A stretch of DNA of 64,000 bases. Source: JBBSEX01 sp038239345 (GTDB lineage: Bacteria; Acidobacteriota; Terriglobia; Bryobacterales; Bryobacteraceae). Location of the stretch: positions 1 through 64,000 of the forward strand of contig JBBSEX010000013.1 in the NCBI GenBank assembly GCA_038239345.1, read 5' to 3'. Below the pieces are notes generated by a model. It ran no database searches, was not told where the DNA came from, and was given only the letters and a program-made list of their open reading frames with translations. Position numbers and translations under genes: made by a program. This document shows positions 54,208-63,648 of this stretch, piece by piece (the first letter of the stretch is position 1; the number at the start of each line of letters is the position of its first letter).

Positions 54208-57017
54208 GCGGGAATCGCTGGCGTCAGGTGGAGGACATCTTCCAGGAATCGGAAGATATTTCCGTCGCCGATCGTCAGGCATGGCTGCGGATTCGCTGCC
54301 AAGGCGACGAAGACCTGCTGGCCGAGGTTTCTTCACTGCTGGAAAGCGAGGCTGCCGCCGCGGGTCAATTCATGGAGGGCGCCTTCAAGCGGGCCATTGT
54401 CGATTTCCACGATGGGGAGCGCGAAGCCACCAAGGATCGCCGTATTGGCACTTATCGCGTCGTCCGCGAACTCGGCCGCGGCGGCATGGGCACCGTTTTT
54501 CTCGCCGAACGCGCTGACGGCCTGTATCAAGGTCAAGTTGCCATCAAGCTGATCCGTCCTGGCATGGATACGGAGTTCATCCTTCGCCGTTTTCGCCGCG
54601 AACGTCAAATTCTGGCCCGTCTGCAACACCCGAATATCGCTCGCCTGCTGGATGGCGGCAACACCGACGATGGCGCTCCTTACCTGGTGATGGAATACAT
54701 CGACGGGTCGTGGATCACCGATTATTGCCGCATCGCCAACTTGAGCGTCGAAGATCGCCTACGAATATTTCTACAGGTTTGTTCCGCCGTGGAATGCGCT
54801 CACCGGAACTTCGTCGTCCATCGCGATCTGAAGCCCGGGAATATTCTCGTCGATCGGAACGGCTCGCCAAAACTCCTCGATTTCGGCATCTCCAAACTCC
54901 TGATCTCGGAATCCAGTGAGTTGACCGATCTGACGCAAACACGCGAGCATTCGCCGTTGACGCCGGACTATGCCAGCCCCGAACAAATTCAAGGGGACGC
55001 CATCACCACGGCTTCTGATATTTACTCGTTAGGCGCGGTGCTCTATGAGTTGCTTACCGGCGCCCGGCCCCACCGCATCGACCGGCCTTCGCCAAGTGGA
55101 ATCGAAAAGGCGATCTGCGTCGAAGACATCATTCCCCCCAGTCTTGTAACGCGTCAGGATAAGGCGCTATCACGCCGCCTGGCGGGGGATGTCGATAACA
55201 TCCTGTTGCGCGCCATGCAGAAGGAACCTGGGCGGCGGTATGGATCGGTTGAGCATTTCGCCACCGATATTAGCCGGCATCTGAATTTCCTGCCTGTCGA
55301 AGCGCGCCCTGATACTTTGTTTTACAGAGGCCGAAAATTCCTACGGCGCAATCGCGTCGTGGCACTGGCTAGCTCAGTGGTAGGGATCTCCCTGCTGGCC
55401 GGCACGCTGGTGACGATGCATCAGGCGCGGATCGCCAAACAGCGTTTCGAACAAGTCCGCCGTCTCGCTTCCACGTTCGTGTTCGATGTCGACAGCGCCG
55501 CAAAAGACCTGCCGGGTTCCATTCCACTGCGCCGCCTGATCGTCAAGACTGGCCTCGAATATCTGGATAACCTCGCCCTCAGTTCCAGCGGCGATGTCGA
55601 TTTACAACGCGAACTGTCTGCCGCCTACCGCCGGATTGGCGACGTCCAAGGGGGCCCGGGCGATTCCAATATCGGAGATAGCGGAGCAGCCCTCATCAGC
55701 TATGACAAGTCGCATACTCTGCTTGACGCTGTCGCTGGACGGGGCGAAGTCAGACGGTCCGATGAAATCGAACATCTGGTGCTGCTGGCTCATCTGGCCG
55801 ACCTGCAATCCTACACCGCAGACTCGCGCAAAGCATCGGCCACTGTCGCCGAGGCCATCGCTCTAGCCGAAAAAAACACTGCAAAATACCCCGCGGACAA
55901 TACAATGCTCGTCGCGGCGGCCGACGTTTTTCTAGTTTCGGCTCGGGTGGAACGTGACGGCGACGATCTTCGGAAATCGCTGGAGAACGCCACGCGCGGG
56001 CTGAAAATGCTGGAGCGGATCCAGGCTTCCGGAGGAGAGAACATAAATCTCCGCCGTGATCTGGCGGCCGCCTATTCGAACCTTGGAGTAACTCAGAACC
56101 GCATCGCGCGCAATCGGGAAGCGCTGCTAAACTATCGCAAGGCGGTGGCGGAATTAGAAGAATTGTGCCGCTTGGAACCTGTGAATACTCGCCATCGCCG
56201 CAATCTGATGTTCGCCTACAGCCACATCGGAGATGTCTTGGGTAATCCCAGTCTGGATAGTTTAAACGATCCAGCCGGTGCGCTTGAATCCTACGGAAAA
56301 ATGCTGACCGCCGCGAAAATTCTTTATGCAGCCGACCCGTCGGACATGCGCGCCGTTGGAGACTATGGCATCGCGCTGATGCGAGTGGGCAACGCGCTGC
56401 CCCTACGCGATGCTTCCAAGCGGCTACAGATCTTTGAGGAATCCCTGGAAGTAATCAAGCGCGCCTCTCGGGCGGATCCGAAAAACACTATGCTGCTCGT
56501 AAATATCGCTTTCTTAGATCAGCAAATCGGGGATACCCTGGCGCCCGCGGGCGAAAATGGCGCCGCTCCCTGGTATCAAGACTGCTTGGAGACGGCGGAG
56601 TTAATTCTGGCGCGCGACCCTACAAATCCTTCAGCCACCCGGCTCTTCGTAACGGCAGGGCGAAAGTCCGCCGAAGGTGCCGCCCGCTCCGGTAACCGTA
56701 AAACAGCGCTAGCAACAGTGGCCAGGGTGGTGGACCTGGCGGAAAAGACGGTGGCCTCCGCACCCCAAGGCTTCGTCGGAGTGCGGGTTGTGGAGCCTCG
56801 CGCCTATGCCACCGCCGGCAGCATCCACTCGATCCTTGGACAAAAGAACCGCCAGGATAAGGAAGAAGCCGCACGATGGTACGAAAAGTGCCTCGCTTCC
56901 TGGAAGAAATTGGAAGGCCAGCCCGGGTTCTCCGGCAAGAATCGTGGGGAAATGCAGGTGGATCTGAAAGAACTTTCGTCTCTGCGTGCGCGATTTCCCC
57001 GGTCGCTTACGCAGTAG
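54204..57017 (+). CDS. Membrane Ser/Thr protein kinase with TPR-like sensor
   Basis: A 937-residue kinase. An N-terminal helical segment (1-80) is followed by the kinase core: Gly loop GRGGMGTVF at 91-99, Lys in VAIK at 115, HRDLKPGN at 206-213 and DFG at 226-228, so it is catalytically complete. A membrane segment lies near residues 387-408 (VVALASSVVGISLLAGTLV). The outer part, about 410-937, is TPR-like. It overlaps the ECF sigma gene, so kinase and sigma factor form a one-partner signalling unit. Confidence 0.94.
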   Translation: MSGNRWRQVEDIFQESEDISVADRQAWLRIRCQGDEDLLAEVSSLLESEAAAAGQFMEGAFKRAIVDFHDGEREATKDRRIGTYRVVRELGRGGMGTVFLAERADGLYQGQVAIKLIRPGMDTEFILRRFRRERQILARLQHPNIARLLDGGNTDDGAPYLVMEYIDGSWITDYCRIANLSVEDRLRIFLQVCSAVECAHRNFVVHRDLKPGNILVDRNGSPKLLDFGISKLLISESSELTDLTQTREHSPLTPDYASPEQIQGDAITTASDIYSLGAVLYELLTGARPHRIDRPSPSGIEKAICVEDIIPPSLVTRQDKALSRRLAGDVDNILLRAMQKEPGRRYGSVEHFATDISRHLNFLPVEARPDTLFYRGRKFLRRNRVVALASSVVGISLLAGTLVTMHQARIAKQRFEQVRRLASTFVFDVDSAAKDLPGSIPLRRLIVKTGLEYLDNLALSSSGDVDLQRELSAAYRRIGDVQGGPGDSNIGDSGAALISYDKSHTLLDAVAGRGEVRRSDEIEHLVLLAHLADLQSYTADSRKASATVAEAIALAEKNTAKYPADNTMLVAAADVFLVSARVERDGDDLRKSLENATRGLKMLERIQASGGENINLRRDLAAAYSNLGVTQNRIARNREALLNYRKAVAELEELCRLEPVNTRHRRNLMFAYSHIGDVLGNPSLDSLNDPAGALESYGKMLTAAKILYAADPSDMRAVGDYGIALMRVGNALPLRDASKRLQIFEESLEVIKRASRADPKNTMLLVNIAFLDQQIGDTLAPAGENGAAPWYQDCLETAELILARDPTNPSATRLFVTAGRKSAEGAARSGNRKTALATVARVVDLAEKTVASAPQGFVGVRVVEPRAYATAGSIHSILGQKNRQDKEEAARWYEKCLASWKKLEGQPGFSGKNRGEMQVDLKELSSLRARFPRSLTQ

Positions 57018-57021
57018 TAGT

Positions 57022-57435
57022 ATGTCGGCTATTACGCCCCAGCAAAAGCGTCTTGTTCGCGAAACATTTGAGGAAATTGCTGAATCCCCCATCGAAATAG
57101 CGCTTCTATTATACGGCCGGCTCTTTGAATTGGATCCATCGCTGCGGCGTCTGTTCCACACCGATTTGCGGGAACAATCCAGAAAGCTGGTCACGATGCT
57201 GAACACCATTGTGCAAGGCTTAGACCGCTTCGACGCCATGCGCCAGGAATTGGCGGAACTAGGCCGGCGTCATGTCGCGTATGGCGTAAAGCCGGAACAT
57301 TACGTCACGCTTTCGTCGGCCCTGCTATGGGCCTTCGCCCGCTCATTGGAACCCCATTTCGACGCCGAGACGAAAGCCGCCTGGGGCGCGGTCATCGAAA
57401 GCATCAACGAAGCCATGCTCAGCGTCGAGCATTAA
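57022..57435 (+). CDS. Single-domain bacterial globin
   Basis: A 137-residue haemoglobin of the flavohaemoglobin/Vitreoscilla type. A-helix MSAITPQQKRLVRETFEEI, distal Gln region LREQSRKLV and the proximal His in GRRHVAYGVKPEHY are present; no reductase domain follows. It could bind O2 or NO. It starts five bases after the kinase stop and may be in the same unit. Its stop is 15 bases from the convergent GNAT gene. Confidence 0.92.
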   Translation: MSAITPQQKRLVRETFEEIAESPIEIALLLYGRLFELDPSLRRLFHTDLREQSRKLVTMLNTIVQGLDRFDAMRQELAELGRRHVAYGVKPEHYVTLSSALLWAFARSLEPHFDAETKAAWGAVIESINEAMLSVEH

Positions 57436-57449
57436 ATCTCCCTCGACCA

Positions 57450-58046
57450 TCACGCCCGGGCTTCCAAACGCTCCTTCACCCATGGCCACTCCGTGTCCAG
57501 GATGCTGAAATACACCGAGTCCCGCGGGCTACCGTCCGCCATGATCATATGCTTCCGCAGCGTGCCTTCTTCTACCGCGCCCAAGCGCAGCATCGCCGTC
57601 CGCGACTGCGCATTATTAGCATTCGTCTTTAATTCCACCCTCCGAACGCCCCACGTTTCAAACGCATGGCGCAGCATCAGATACTTCGCCTCGCGATTGA
57701 TTCCGGTCCTTTGCCACGGCCGCATAATCCACGTCCAGCCGATTTCAACCCGTAAATTGGCGCGGTCGATACTGCCAAATCTAGTAGACCCGACCACTGT
57801 CCCGCTACTCTGCTCGATCGTCGCGAATGGCACCGCCTGGCCGCTTGCCTGATCGCTTAAACCGGCTTCCACCCACTCCCGGATCCGCGCCGGCGTGTTC
57901 ATCGGAACCGCGAACCAGCGAAATATATCGGGATCCGCTGCGCCCACCGACAGCCCCTCTAGATGTTCTATGGTCAGGGGCTCCAGCCGCACCAATCGTC
58001 CCGCAAGCCTAATCGGTTTCGGATCAAACGACCGTTCTTCCGGCAT
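57450..58046 (-). CDS. GNAT acetyltransferase, RimJ/RimL type
   Basis: A 198-residue N-acetyltransferase. The start RLVRLEPLTIEHLEGL, core GSTRFGSIDRANLRVEIGWTW and acetyl-CoA motif RTGINREAKYLMLRHAFE agree with the RimJ/RimL branch, which acetylates ribosomal protein N-termini or small amines. The last helix ends in WVKERLEARA. The target cannot be identified. Confidence 0.88.
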   Translation of the reverse strand: MPEERSFDPKPIRLAGRLVRLEPLTIEHLEGLSVGAADPDIFRWFAVPMNTPARIREWVEAGLSDQASGQAVPFATIEQSSGTVVGSTRFGSIDRANLRVEIGWTWIMRPWQRTGINREAKYLMLRHAFETWGVRRVELKTNANNAQSRTAMLRLGAVEEGTLRKHMIMADGSPRDSVYFSILDTEWPWVKERLEARA

Positions 58047-58149
58047 CTGATCAGCATACTACCCCACGCCCTGCTCCCCTCCACCCGCGTCCCTCTTGCG
58101 TCCGTCCTTTAATTCAGCGACGATAATTAGGATCTTCCAAGGAGAAATC

Positions 58150-58761
58150 ATGCATCGTTTCCTGCTCGCCGGCGTTCTCGCCGCCACGTCGCTCTGTTGG
58201 GGCGCGGATACCTTAACTCAATCGGAACGCGACTTCGCCATGAGCCAGCTTCATGCCTCGCGTAAATTGTTCCTCGATTCGCTCGACGGCGTTTCCGACG
58301 CTCAATGGAACTTCAAAGCTTCCCCCGAGCGTTGGTCCATTGCCGAATGCGCTGAGCACATCACCATCAGCGAAGATTTTATGTTCGGCCTCATCCGTAG
58401 TTCGCTGAAGGGCACGGCTACACCGGAAAAGGAATTGGATGCCGCCGCCACCAAAGCCAAAGACGAAATGCTGGTCAAGAGCGTGCCTGATCGCAGCCGT
58501 AAGTTCCAGGCGCCGGAGCCCATCAAGCCATCCAATCGTTGGAAAACGAAAGATGAGATGATTGCCCACTTCAAGGAATCCCGCGACAAGAACATCGAGT
58601 TCATCGAAAATACGCAGGAGAATATGCGCGCCCACTTCACGCCGCACCCCGCCGCCGGCCCGCTCGATGCCTATCAGTGGACGCTCTTGATGTCGGGCCA
58701 TACCGAACGCCACACGCTTCAAATTAACGAAGTGAAGGCCGATCCGAATTATCCGAAATAA
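58150..58761 (+). CDS. Exported DinB-family protein
   Basis: A 203-residue protein of the DinB/DfsB four-helix group. It has a signal peptide (HRFLLAGVLAATSLCWGAD) and then WNFKASPERWSIAECAEHI and a late HTERHTLQINEVKADPNYP, where the spaced His residues can hold a metal. An AAGGAGA site precedes the ATG. The next gene is a cytosolic relative, eight bases away. DinB proteins often use thiols as substrates; here bacillithiol (see bshC) would be a candidate, but this is only inferred. Confidence 0.88.
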   Translation: MHRFLLAGVLAATSLCWGADTLTQSERDFAMSQLHASRKLFLDSLDGVSDAQWNFKASPERWSIAECAEHITISEDFMFGLIRSSLKGTATPEKELDAAATKAKDEMLVKSVPDRSRKFQAPEPIKPSNRWKTKDEMIAHFKESRDKNIEFIENTQENMRAHFTPHPAAGPLDAYQWTLLMSGHTERHTLQINEVKADPNYPK

Positions 58762-58769
58762 GCATCGTC

Positions 58770-59318
58770 ATGGCGACACTCACTGAGCTCGAACGGCGAA
58801 CGATTGTGGACCATCTGGGGGACACTCGCGGACGATTTCTGGCCGCCATTGGAGGCCTGAATCAGGCCCAGTGGACATTTCAGCCGGATGCTGAAACCTG
58901 GTCGGTTGGCGAATGCGCCGACCACGTGGTTGTCGTTGAAAACCGCATCTATCAATCGATCATTAAGATGTTGGACAAGCCGCCCGACCCCGAGCGATGC
59001 GCCTTAATCGCCGGAAAAGAGCGCTTGATTCTGAAGCGTGTTCCCGACCGTAGCGTCAAAGTTAAGGTCCCGGTTTCGCTTTCCCCTACCGGCCATGGCG
59101 AATCGCCCCAACAACTGGCGCTGCACTTCCAGGAAGTCCGCGATCGCACCGTGGAGTTCACCCGTTCCACCGCGGAGCCGCTTCATCACCACGCCTTTCC
59201 ACACGGCGTTTTCGGCGATCTCGACAGCGCCCAATGGCTGCTGCTGATTTCCCTTCACACCGAACGGCACCTCGCCCAAATGGACGAAGTCAAGGCGAAT
59301 CCGGAATATCCGGCGTAG
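58770..59318 (+). CDS. DinB-family protein, cytosolic paralogue
   Basis: A 182-residue relative of the preceding gene without a signal peptide. WTFQPDAETWSVGECADHVV, the middle DRTVEFTRSTAE and the end HTERHLAQMDEVKANPEYP align closely with the upstream protein, so the pair is a tandem duplication in which one copy gained or lost export. The metal-binding His positions are retained. The function is unknown. Confidence 0.88.
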   Translation: MATLTELERRTIVDHLGDTRGRFLAAIGGLNQAQWTFQPDAETWSVGECADHVVVVENRIYQSIIKMLDKPPDPERCALIAGKERLILKRVPDRSVKVKVPVSLSPTGHGESPQQLALHFQEVRDRTVEFTRSTAEPLHHHAFPHGVFGDLDSAQWLLLISLHTERHLAQMDEVKANPEYPA

Positions 59319-59417
59319 CGTTTGCCGGGCGCTTTCTTCACTGCGGAGTCTTCGCCTAAGCTTCTCCTAATATTTATGTATCCGGCATCGGCGCCGCGCG
59401 CTATACTGAATGCTTCT

Positions 59418-60509
59418 ATGGAAGAAAAAGAGCGGACTCGGGCGCTTGGCGCGGCGCTAAGCCAGATCGAGAAGCAATTCGGCAAGGGGTCCATTCTCCG
59501 GCTGGGCTCTCGCGATAGCATTGTCCCCATATCGTCGATTTCCACGGGATCTATCTCCGTCGATTTCGCCCTCGGCGTCGGCGGTTTCCCGCGGGGGCGC
59601 ATCAACGAGATTTTCGGTCCGGAATCGTCTGGCAAAACCACCGTAGCTCTGCAAGTGATCGCCGAAGCGCAGCGGACCGGCGGCATGGCTGCGTTTATCG
59701 ACGTCGAACACGCGCTCGACCCGATCTATGCCCGCGCCCTGGGCGTCGACGTCGATAATCTTCTCGTCTCACAGCCCGATTATGCCGAGCAGGCCTTGGA
59801 AATCACCAGCGCCCTGATTACCTCCGGATCTATCGATGTCGTCGTGGTTGATTCCGTAGCCGCGCTTGTTCCCAAAGCCGAACTCGACGGCGAAATGGGC
59901 GATGCGTTCGTCGGCATTCAGGCCCGCCTGATGTCGCAGGCCATGCGCAAGTTAACCGGCATGGTTTCCAAATCGAATACCTGTCTGATCTTCATCAATC
60001 AAATTCGCGAGAAGATCGGCGTCATGTTCGGCAGCCCTGAAACCACTTCCGGTGGCCGGGCGTTAAAATTCTATTCGTCTGTTCGTGCCGACATCCGCCG
60101 CATTGCCGCCATTAAGGAAGGCGAAGTCGTTACCGGCAACCGCACCAAGATCAAGATCGTTAAAAATAAACTGGCCCCGCCGTTCCGTGAAGCGGAGTTC
60201 GACATCATCTATGGCGAGGGTATTTCTAAGGAAGGCGATCTGCTGGATCTGGGTGCGGCCCACAACATCATCGAAAAGAGCGGGTCCTGGTACAGCTATA
60301 AAACCGATCGCATTGGCCAGGGACGCGAAAACGCCCGGCAGTTCCTGAAAGATAATCCCGACGTCAAAAAACGGATCGATATCGAATTGCGCACTCATCT
60401 CGGGTTGATCAAAACCGACGCTGTGGAACCCGCCGCCCCGGTTGTCGACGGCGTAGCTCCCGTGGCCCCGCCGCCTCGGCCCGCTGCCGCTCCACGCGCC
60501 CGGTCCTAA
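59418..60509 (+). CDS. recA: Recombinase A
   Basis: A 363-residue RecA for homologous recombination and SOS induction. The ATP site GPESSGKTT, the MAW-type LGVDVDNLLVSQPDYAEQAL, Walker B DVVVVDSVAALVPKAELDG and loop L2 FINQIREKIGVMFGSPETT are orthodox. The frame is open from 59322, but the ATG at 59418 gives the usual N-terminus (EEKERTRALGAALSQIEKQF). The last 30 residues are Pro/Ala-rich (APVVDGVAPVAPPPRPAAAP) instead of the usual acidic tail. Its TAA shares four bases with the convergent CoA-transferase gene. Confidence 0.98.
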   Translation: MEEKERTRALGAALSQIEKQFGKGSILRLGSRDSIVPISSISTGSISVDFALGVGGFPRGRINEIFGPESSGKTTVALQVIAEAQRTGGMAAFIDVEHALDPIYARALGVDVDNLLVSQPDYAEQALEITSALITSGSIDVVVVDSVAALVPKAELDGEMGDAFVGIQARLMSQAMRKLTGMVSKSNTCLIFINQIREKIGVMFGSPETTSGGRALKFYSSVRADIRRIAAIKEGEVVTGNRTKIKIVKNKLAPPFREAEFDIIYGEGISKEGDLLDLGAAHNIIEKSGSWYSYKTDRIGQGRENARQFLKDNPDVKKRIDIELRTHLGLIKTDAVEPAAPVVDGVAPVAPPPRPAAAPRARS

Positions 60510-61636
60510 GCGAACTCTTCGCGAATCCGCGTATTTTGCTCCCCGATCGCCGGTGGCCTAAGGTACTGCGTCTCCACTCCCGCCGCCCGCATCGGATTTC
60601 CCACCATCCGTAGGCCGCCGGCATCGATCACCGTCCCCCGCTCCTTCACCTGCGGATGCTCAAAGATTTCGGCGATCGTCAACACCGGCCCCGTTGGAAT
60701 TCCATACTCTTCCAGAACCTGAAGCCAATGCGCCGCCGGCCGTTGCAGCATGACACGGGAAATCTCCGCCAACACCACGGCGCGATTCCGATTCCTTGCC
60801 GGATTGTCGAGAAAGCGCGGATCCTCCAACCAGTGAGGACATCCCGCTGCCCGGCAGAAACGTTCCCAGATACGATTGTTTGGGACGCCCACGATCACCG
60901 GAGCATCCTCGGTGGCGAATACCTGATACGGAACGATATTCGCCTGTCCCGCGCCAAGTGCGCCGGGATCCTCACCCGTCAGCAGATAACAAGGAGCGAC
61001 GGAACACATCGTGGCCAGCAATCCTTCCAGCAGTGAAACTTCCAGATATCGCCCTTCACCGGTCTGGGCCCTGCGATACAACCAGGCCAGTATTCCCTGC
61101 CCGACGAACATCGCAGCCATCACGTCGGCTACCGGAAACGCAACTTTCATCGGCGGTCCACCGGGCAATGCGTTGGCCAGCATCAAGCCGCTCATCGCTT
61201 GAATCACCAGGTCGTATCCCGGCCTCGCCCGCTCCGGCCCGTCCTGCCCGAATCCTGAAACCGAGGCGTAGATCAGCCCCCGGTTGCCGGCACTCAATTC
61301 CTTGTAGCCTACCCCCAGACGATCGGCCACACCAGGGCGAAAATTCTCAATAACTACGTCGGCCTTTTTGGCAATTCGTCTCAGTAGCGCCAGATCTTCT
61401 TCGTTCTTCAGGTCAACCGCCAGGCTTTCTTTATTGCGGTTCAAACTCAAAAAATAGGCGCTTGTATCGCCAATAAACGGAGGACCCCAACGGCGCGTCT
61501 CATCGCCAATGCCAGGCTCTTCCACCTTGATCACCCGGGCTCCGAGATCGGCCAAATTCATCGTGCAGAAAGGCCCGGCCACGGCGCGCGTAAAATCGAG
61601 CACAAGGATATCCTGCAAAGGCGGACAATTGGACAT
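60506..61636 (-). CDS. CaiB/BaiF-type CoA-transferase
   Basis: A 376-residue class III CoA-transferase. ILVLDFTRAVAGPFCTMNLADLGA, VIKVEEPGIGDETR, NRNKESLAVDLK, ENFRPGVADRLG and the catalytic Asp in RPGYDLVIQAMSG define the family. Such enzymes move CoA between carboxylic acids, as in carnitine, oxalate or aromatic acid pathways; the substrate is not apparent. It is divergent from an amidohydrolase with 30 bases between starts. Confidence 0.92.
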   Translation of the reverse strand: MSNCPPLQDILVLDFTRAVAGPFCTMNLADLGARVIKVEEPGIGDETRRWGPPFIGDTSAYFLSLNRNKESLAVDLKNEEDLALLRRIAKKADVVIENFRPGVADRLGVGYKELSAGNRGLIYASVSGFGQDGPERARPGYDLVIQAMSGLMLANALPGGPPMKVAFPVADVMAAMFVGQGILAWLYRRAQTGEGRYLEVSLLEGLLATMCSVAPCYLLTGEDPGALGAGQANIVPYQVFATEDAPVIVGVPNNRIWERFCRAAGCPHWLEDPRFLDNPARNRNRAVVLAEISRVMLQRPAAHWLQVLEEYGIPTGPVLTIAEIFEHPQVKERGTVIDAGGLRMVGNPMRAAGVETQYLRPPAIGEQNTRIREEFA

Positions 61637-61666
61637 TGTTCAATCCTGCCATACTAGACCAATCCA

Positions 61667-62932
61667 ATGAGGACTCTACTTCTCTTCCTATCTATCGCCG
61701 CATCCGCCGGCGCGGCGACTACCGCCGTGCGCTGCGGAAAATTGCTGGATGTCCGTAGTGGCGCGCTGCAGGCCGATATGGTGGTGGTCTCGATCGACGG
61801 CAAGATTCAGCAAGTCGGCTCGGCATCGAAAGTGTCGCTGCCGGCAGGCGTGACGCCGCTCGATTTGTCGAAGGGCACATGCATGCCGGGGTTGATCGAT
61901 GTCCACGATCACCTGACTTCCGATCCTTCTCATTCCGGCTATAGCGGATTGGGTGTATCGGTTCCCCGGTCAACCGTTACAGGAGTCAAAAATGCTCGTC
62001 TGACTCTGATGGCCGGCTTCACAACCGTGCGCAATGTGGGCGCTGGTGGTTATTCCGACGTAGCCGTACGCGATGGCATCAACGCCGGTGAAGTCGATGG
62101 CCCGCGGATGTTCGTATCGGGGCCGGCATTGGGCATCACGGGTGGCCATTGCGACAACGACCTGCTTGCGCCGGAGTTCAAATATACTGAAGACGGCGTG
62201 GCTGACGGACCCTGGGCGGCGCGCAAGAAGGTTCGCGAAGTGGTGAAGTATGGCGCCGACCTGATCAAGATCTGCGCCTCCGGCGGCGTGCTCTCGAAAG
62301 GCGATCAGCCCGGCACCCCGCAATACACTCTGGAAGAAATGCAGGCCATCGCCGAGGAGGCTCACAAGCTCGGCCGCAAGGTGGCGGCGCATGCCCACGG
62401 GACCCAATCCATTAAAGACGCCATCCGCGCCGGCATCGATTCCATTGAGCATTCCAGCCTGATCGACGATGAAGGCATCGCCCTTGCCAAGCAGCACGGA
62501 ACGTTCCTCGTATTCGATATTTACAACGACGACTACATCCTGCAGGAAGGCGCGAAGATAGGCATGTTGCCCGAATCAATCGAAAAGGAAAAGCAGATTG
62601 GAAAGTTGCAACGGGCGAATTTTCGACACGCCTTTTTAGCCGGCGCCCGTATCGCCTTCGGCACCGATGGCGGCGTTTATCCGCATGGCGATAACTGGAA
62701 GCAGTTCGGCACCATGGTGGAGTTCGGCATGAAACCGATCGATGCCATCCGCACAGCCACCACCGAAGCCGCCGAGCTTGTGGGTTTTAAGGACACCCTG
62801 GGGGCCATCGAAACCGGTCGCTACGCCGATCTAATCGCCATTGACGGCGACCCGCTTCAGGATGTCAACGCCATCCGCAACGTCCGCTTCGTTATGAAGG
62901 ACGGAAAAGTCTATCGCAACGATTGGAAGTAG
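61667..62932 (+). CDS. Exported metal-dependent amidohydrolase (prolidase-like)
   Basis: A 421-residue TIM-barrel amidohydrolase. The signal peptide ends near ASAGAAT; metal-site residues are in DVHDHL, DLIKICASGG (the carbamylated Lys position), AHAHG, SIEHSS and the late Asp in FGTDGG. The type resembles secreted Xaa-Pro dipeptidase relatives of the amidohydrolase superfamily. It would hydrolyse dipeptides or related amides in the periplasm. The specificity is inferred from family likeness only. Confidence 0.9.
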   Translation: MRTLLLFLSIAASAGAATTAVRCGKLLDVRSGALQADMVVVSIDGKIQQVGSASKVSLPAGVTPLDLSKGTCMPGLIDVHDHLTSDPSHSGYSGLGVSVPRSTVTGVKNARLTLMAGFTTVRNVGAGGYSDVAVRDGINAGEVDGPRMFVSGPALGITGGHCDNDLLAPEFKYTEDGVADGPWAARKKVREVVKYGADLIKICASGGVLSKGDQPGTPQYTLEEMQAIAEEAHKLGRKVAAHAHGTQSIKDAIRAGIDSIEHSSLIDDEGIALAKQHGTFLVFDIYNDDYILQEGAKIGMLPESIEKEKQIGKLQRANFRHAFLAGARIAFGTDGGVYPHGDNWKQFGTMVEFGMKPIDAIRTATTEAAELVGFKDTLGAIETGRYADLIAIDGDPLQDVNAIRNVRFVMKDGKVYRNDWK

Positions 62933-62958
62933 AGCCGTCCGCTACACTGAAATTATTC

Positions 62959-63648
62959 ATGTCGAAGCGGATTGTGGTGGCCATCGATGGGCCTGCCGGA
63001 GCGGGAAAAAGTACGATTGCCAAGGGGATCGCCGCACGGCTGGGGTTCGTCTATGTCGACACCGGAGCGATGTATCGAGCGGTTGCGTTGTGGGCCCGAC
63101 GGCTGAATATCGATACATCGGATATGCATCGTCTGGAGCAACTCGCTCTGGAAGCGAACATCGAGTTCGCCGCCGGAGAGTCCACTGTTCTGCTGAATGG
63201 CGAAGACATTACGGAAGCCATTCGCGAACCGGCGATTGCCGACGCCGCTTCACAGGTTTCCGCTGTTCCCGGAGTCCGCCGCGCTCTGGTGGACAAGCAG
63301 CGTGAGATGGCCGGCCAGAATTCGATTGTGATGGAGGGCCGCGATATCGGGTCGGTTGTATTCCCCGATGCCGCGGTGAAGATTTATCTCGACGCCGATC
63401 CCGATGTTCGTACAGCGCGCCGCACTGCGCAGTTGTTGGAACGCGGCGAAACAGTGGCGCCCAATTCCGTCGCGCGCGATATTTCAGTGCGCGACGCACG
63501 CGATCGGACTCGCGCCGAATCCCCGCTAGTGCAGGCTCCCGACGCAGTGTACGTCGACACGACATCGCTCAATGCGGAAGAAGTCGAGGAAACAATCCTG
63601 CGTCTGGTCCGCGCCCGAACGTCCAACGGAAAGGAACTGGCACGTTGA
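62959..63648 (+). CDS. cmk: Cytidylate kinase
   Basis: A 229-residue CMP kinase. The P-loop GPAGAGKSTIAKGIA, FVYVDTGAMYRAVALWA, the acceptor-site block VMEGRDIGSVVFPDA and DRTRAESPL near the end are diagnostic. The frame opens at 62923, but the ATG at 62959 places the P-loop at residue 11 as usual. It overlaps the aspartate kinase start by four bases (TTGA), so the two are coupled. Confidence 0.97.
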   Translation: MSKRIVVAIDGPAGAGKSTIAKGIAARLGFVYVDTGAMYRAVALWARRLNIDTSDMHRLEQLALEANIEFAAGESTVLLNGEDITEAIREPAIADAASQVSAVPGVRRALVDKQREMAGQNSIVMEGRDIGSVVFPDAAVKIYLDADPDVRTARRTAQLLERGETVAPNSVARDISVRDARDRTRAESPLVQAPDAVYVDTTSLNAEEVEETILRLVRARTSNGKELAR

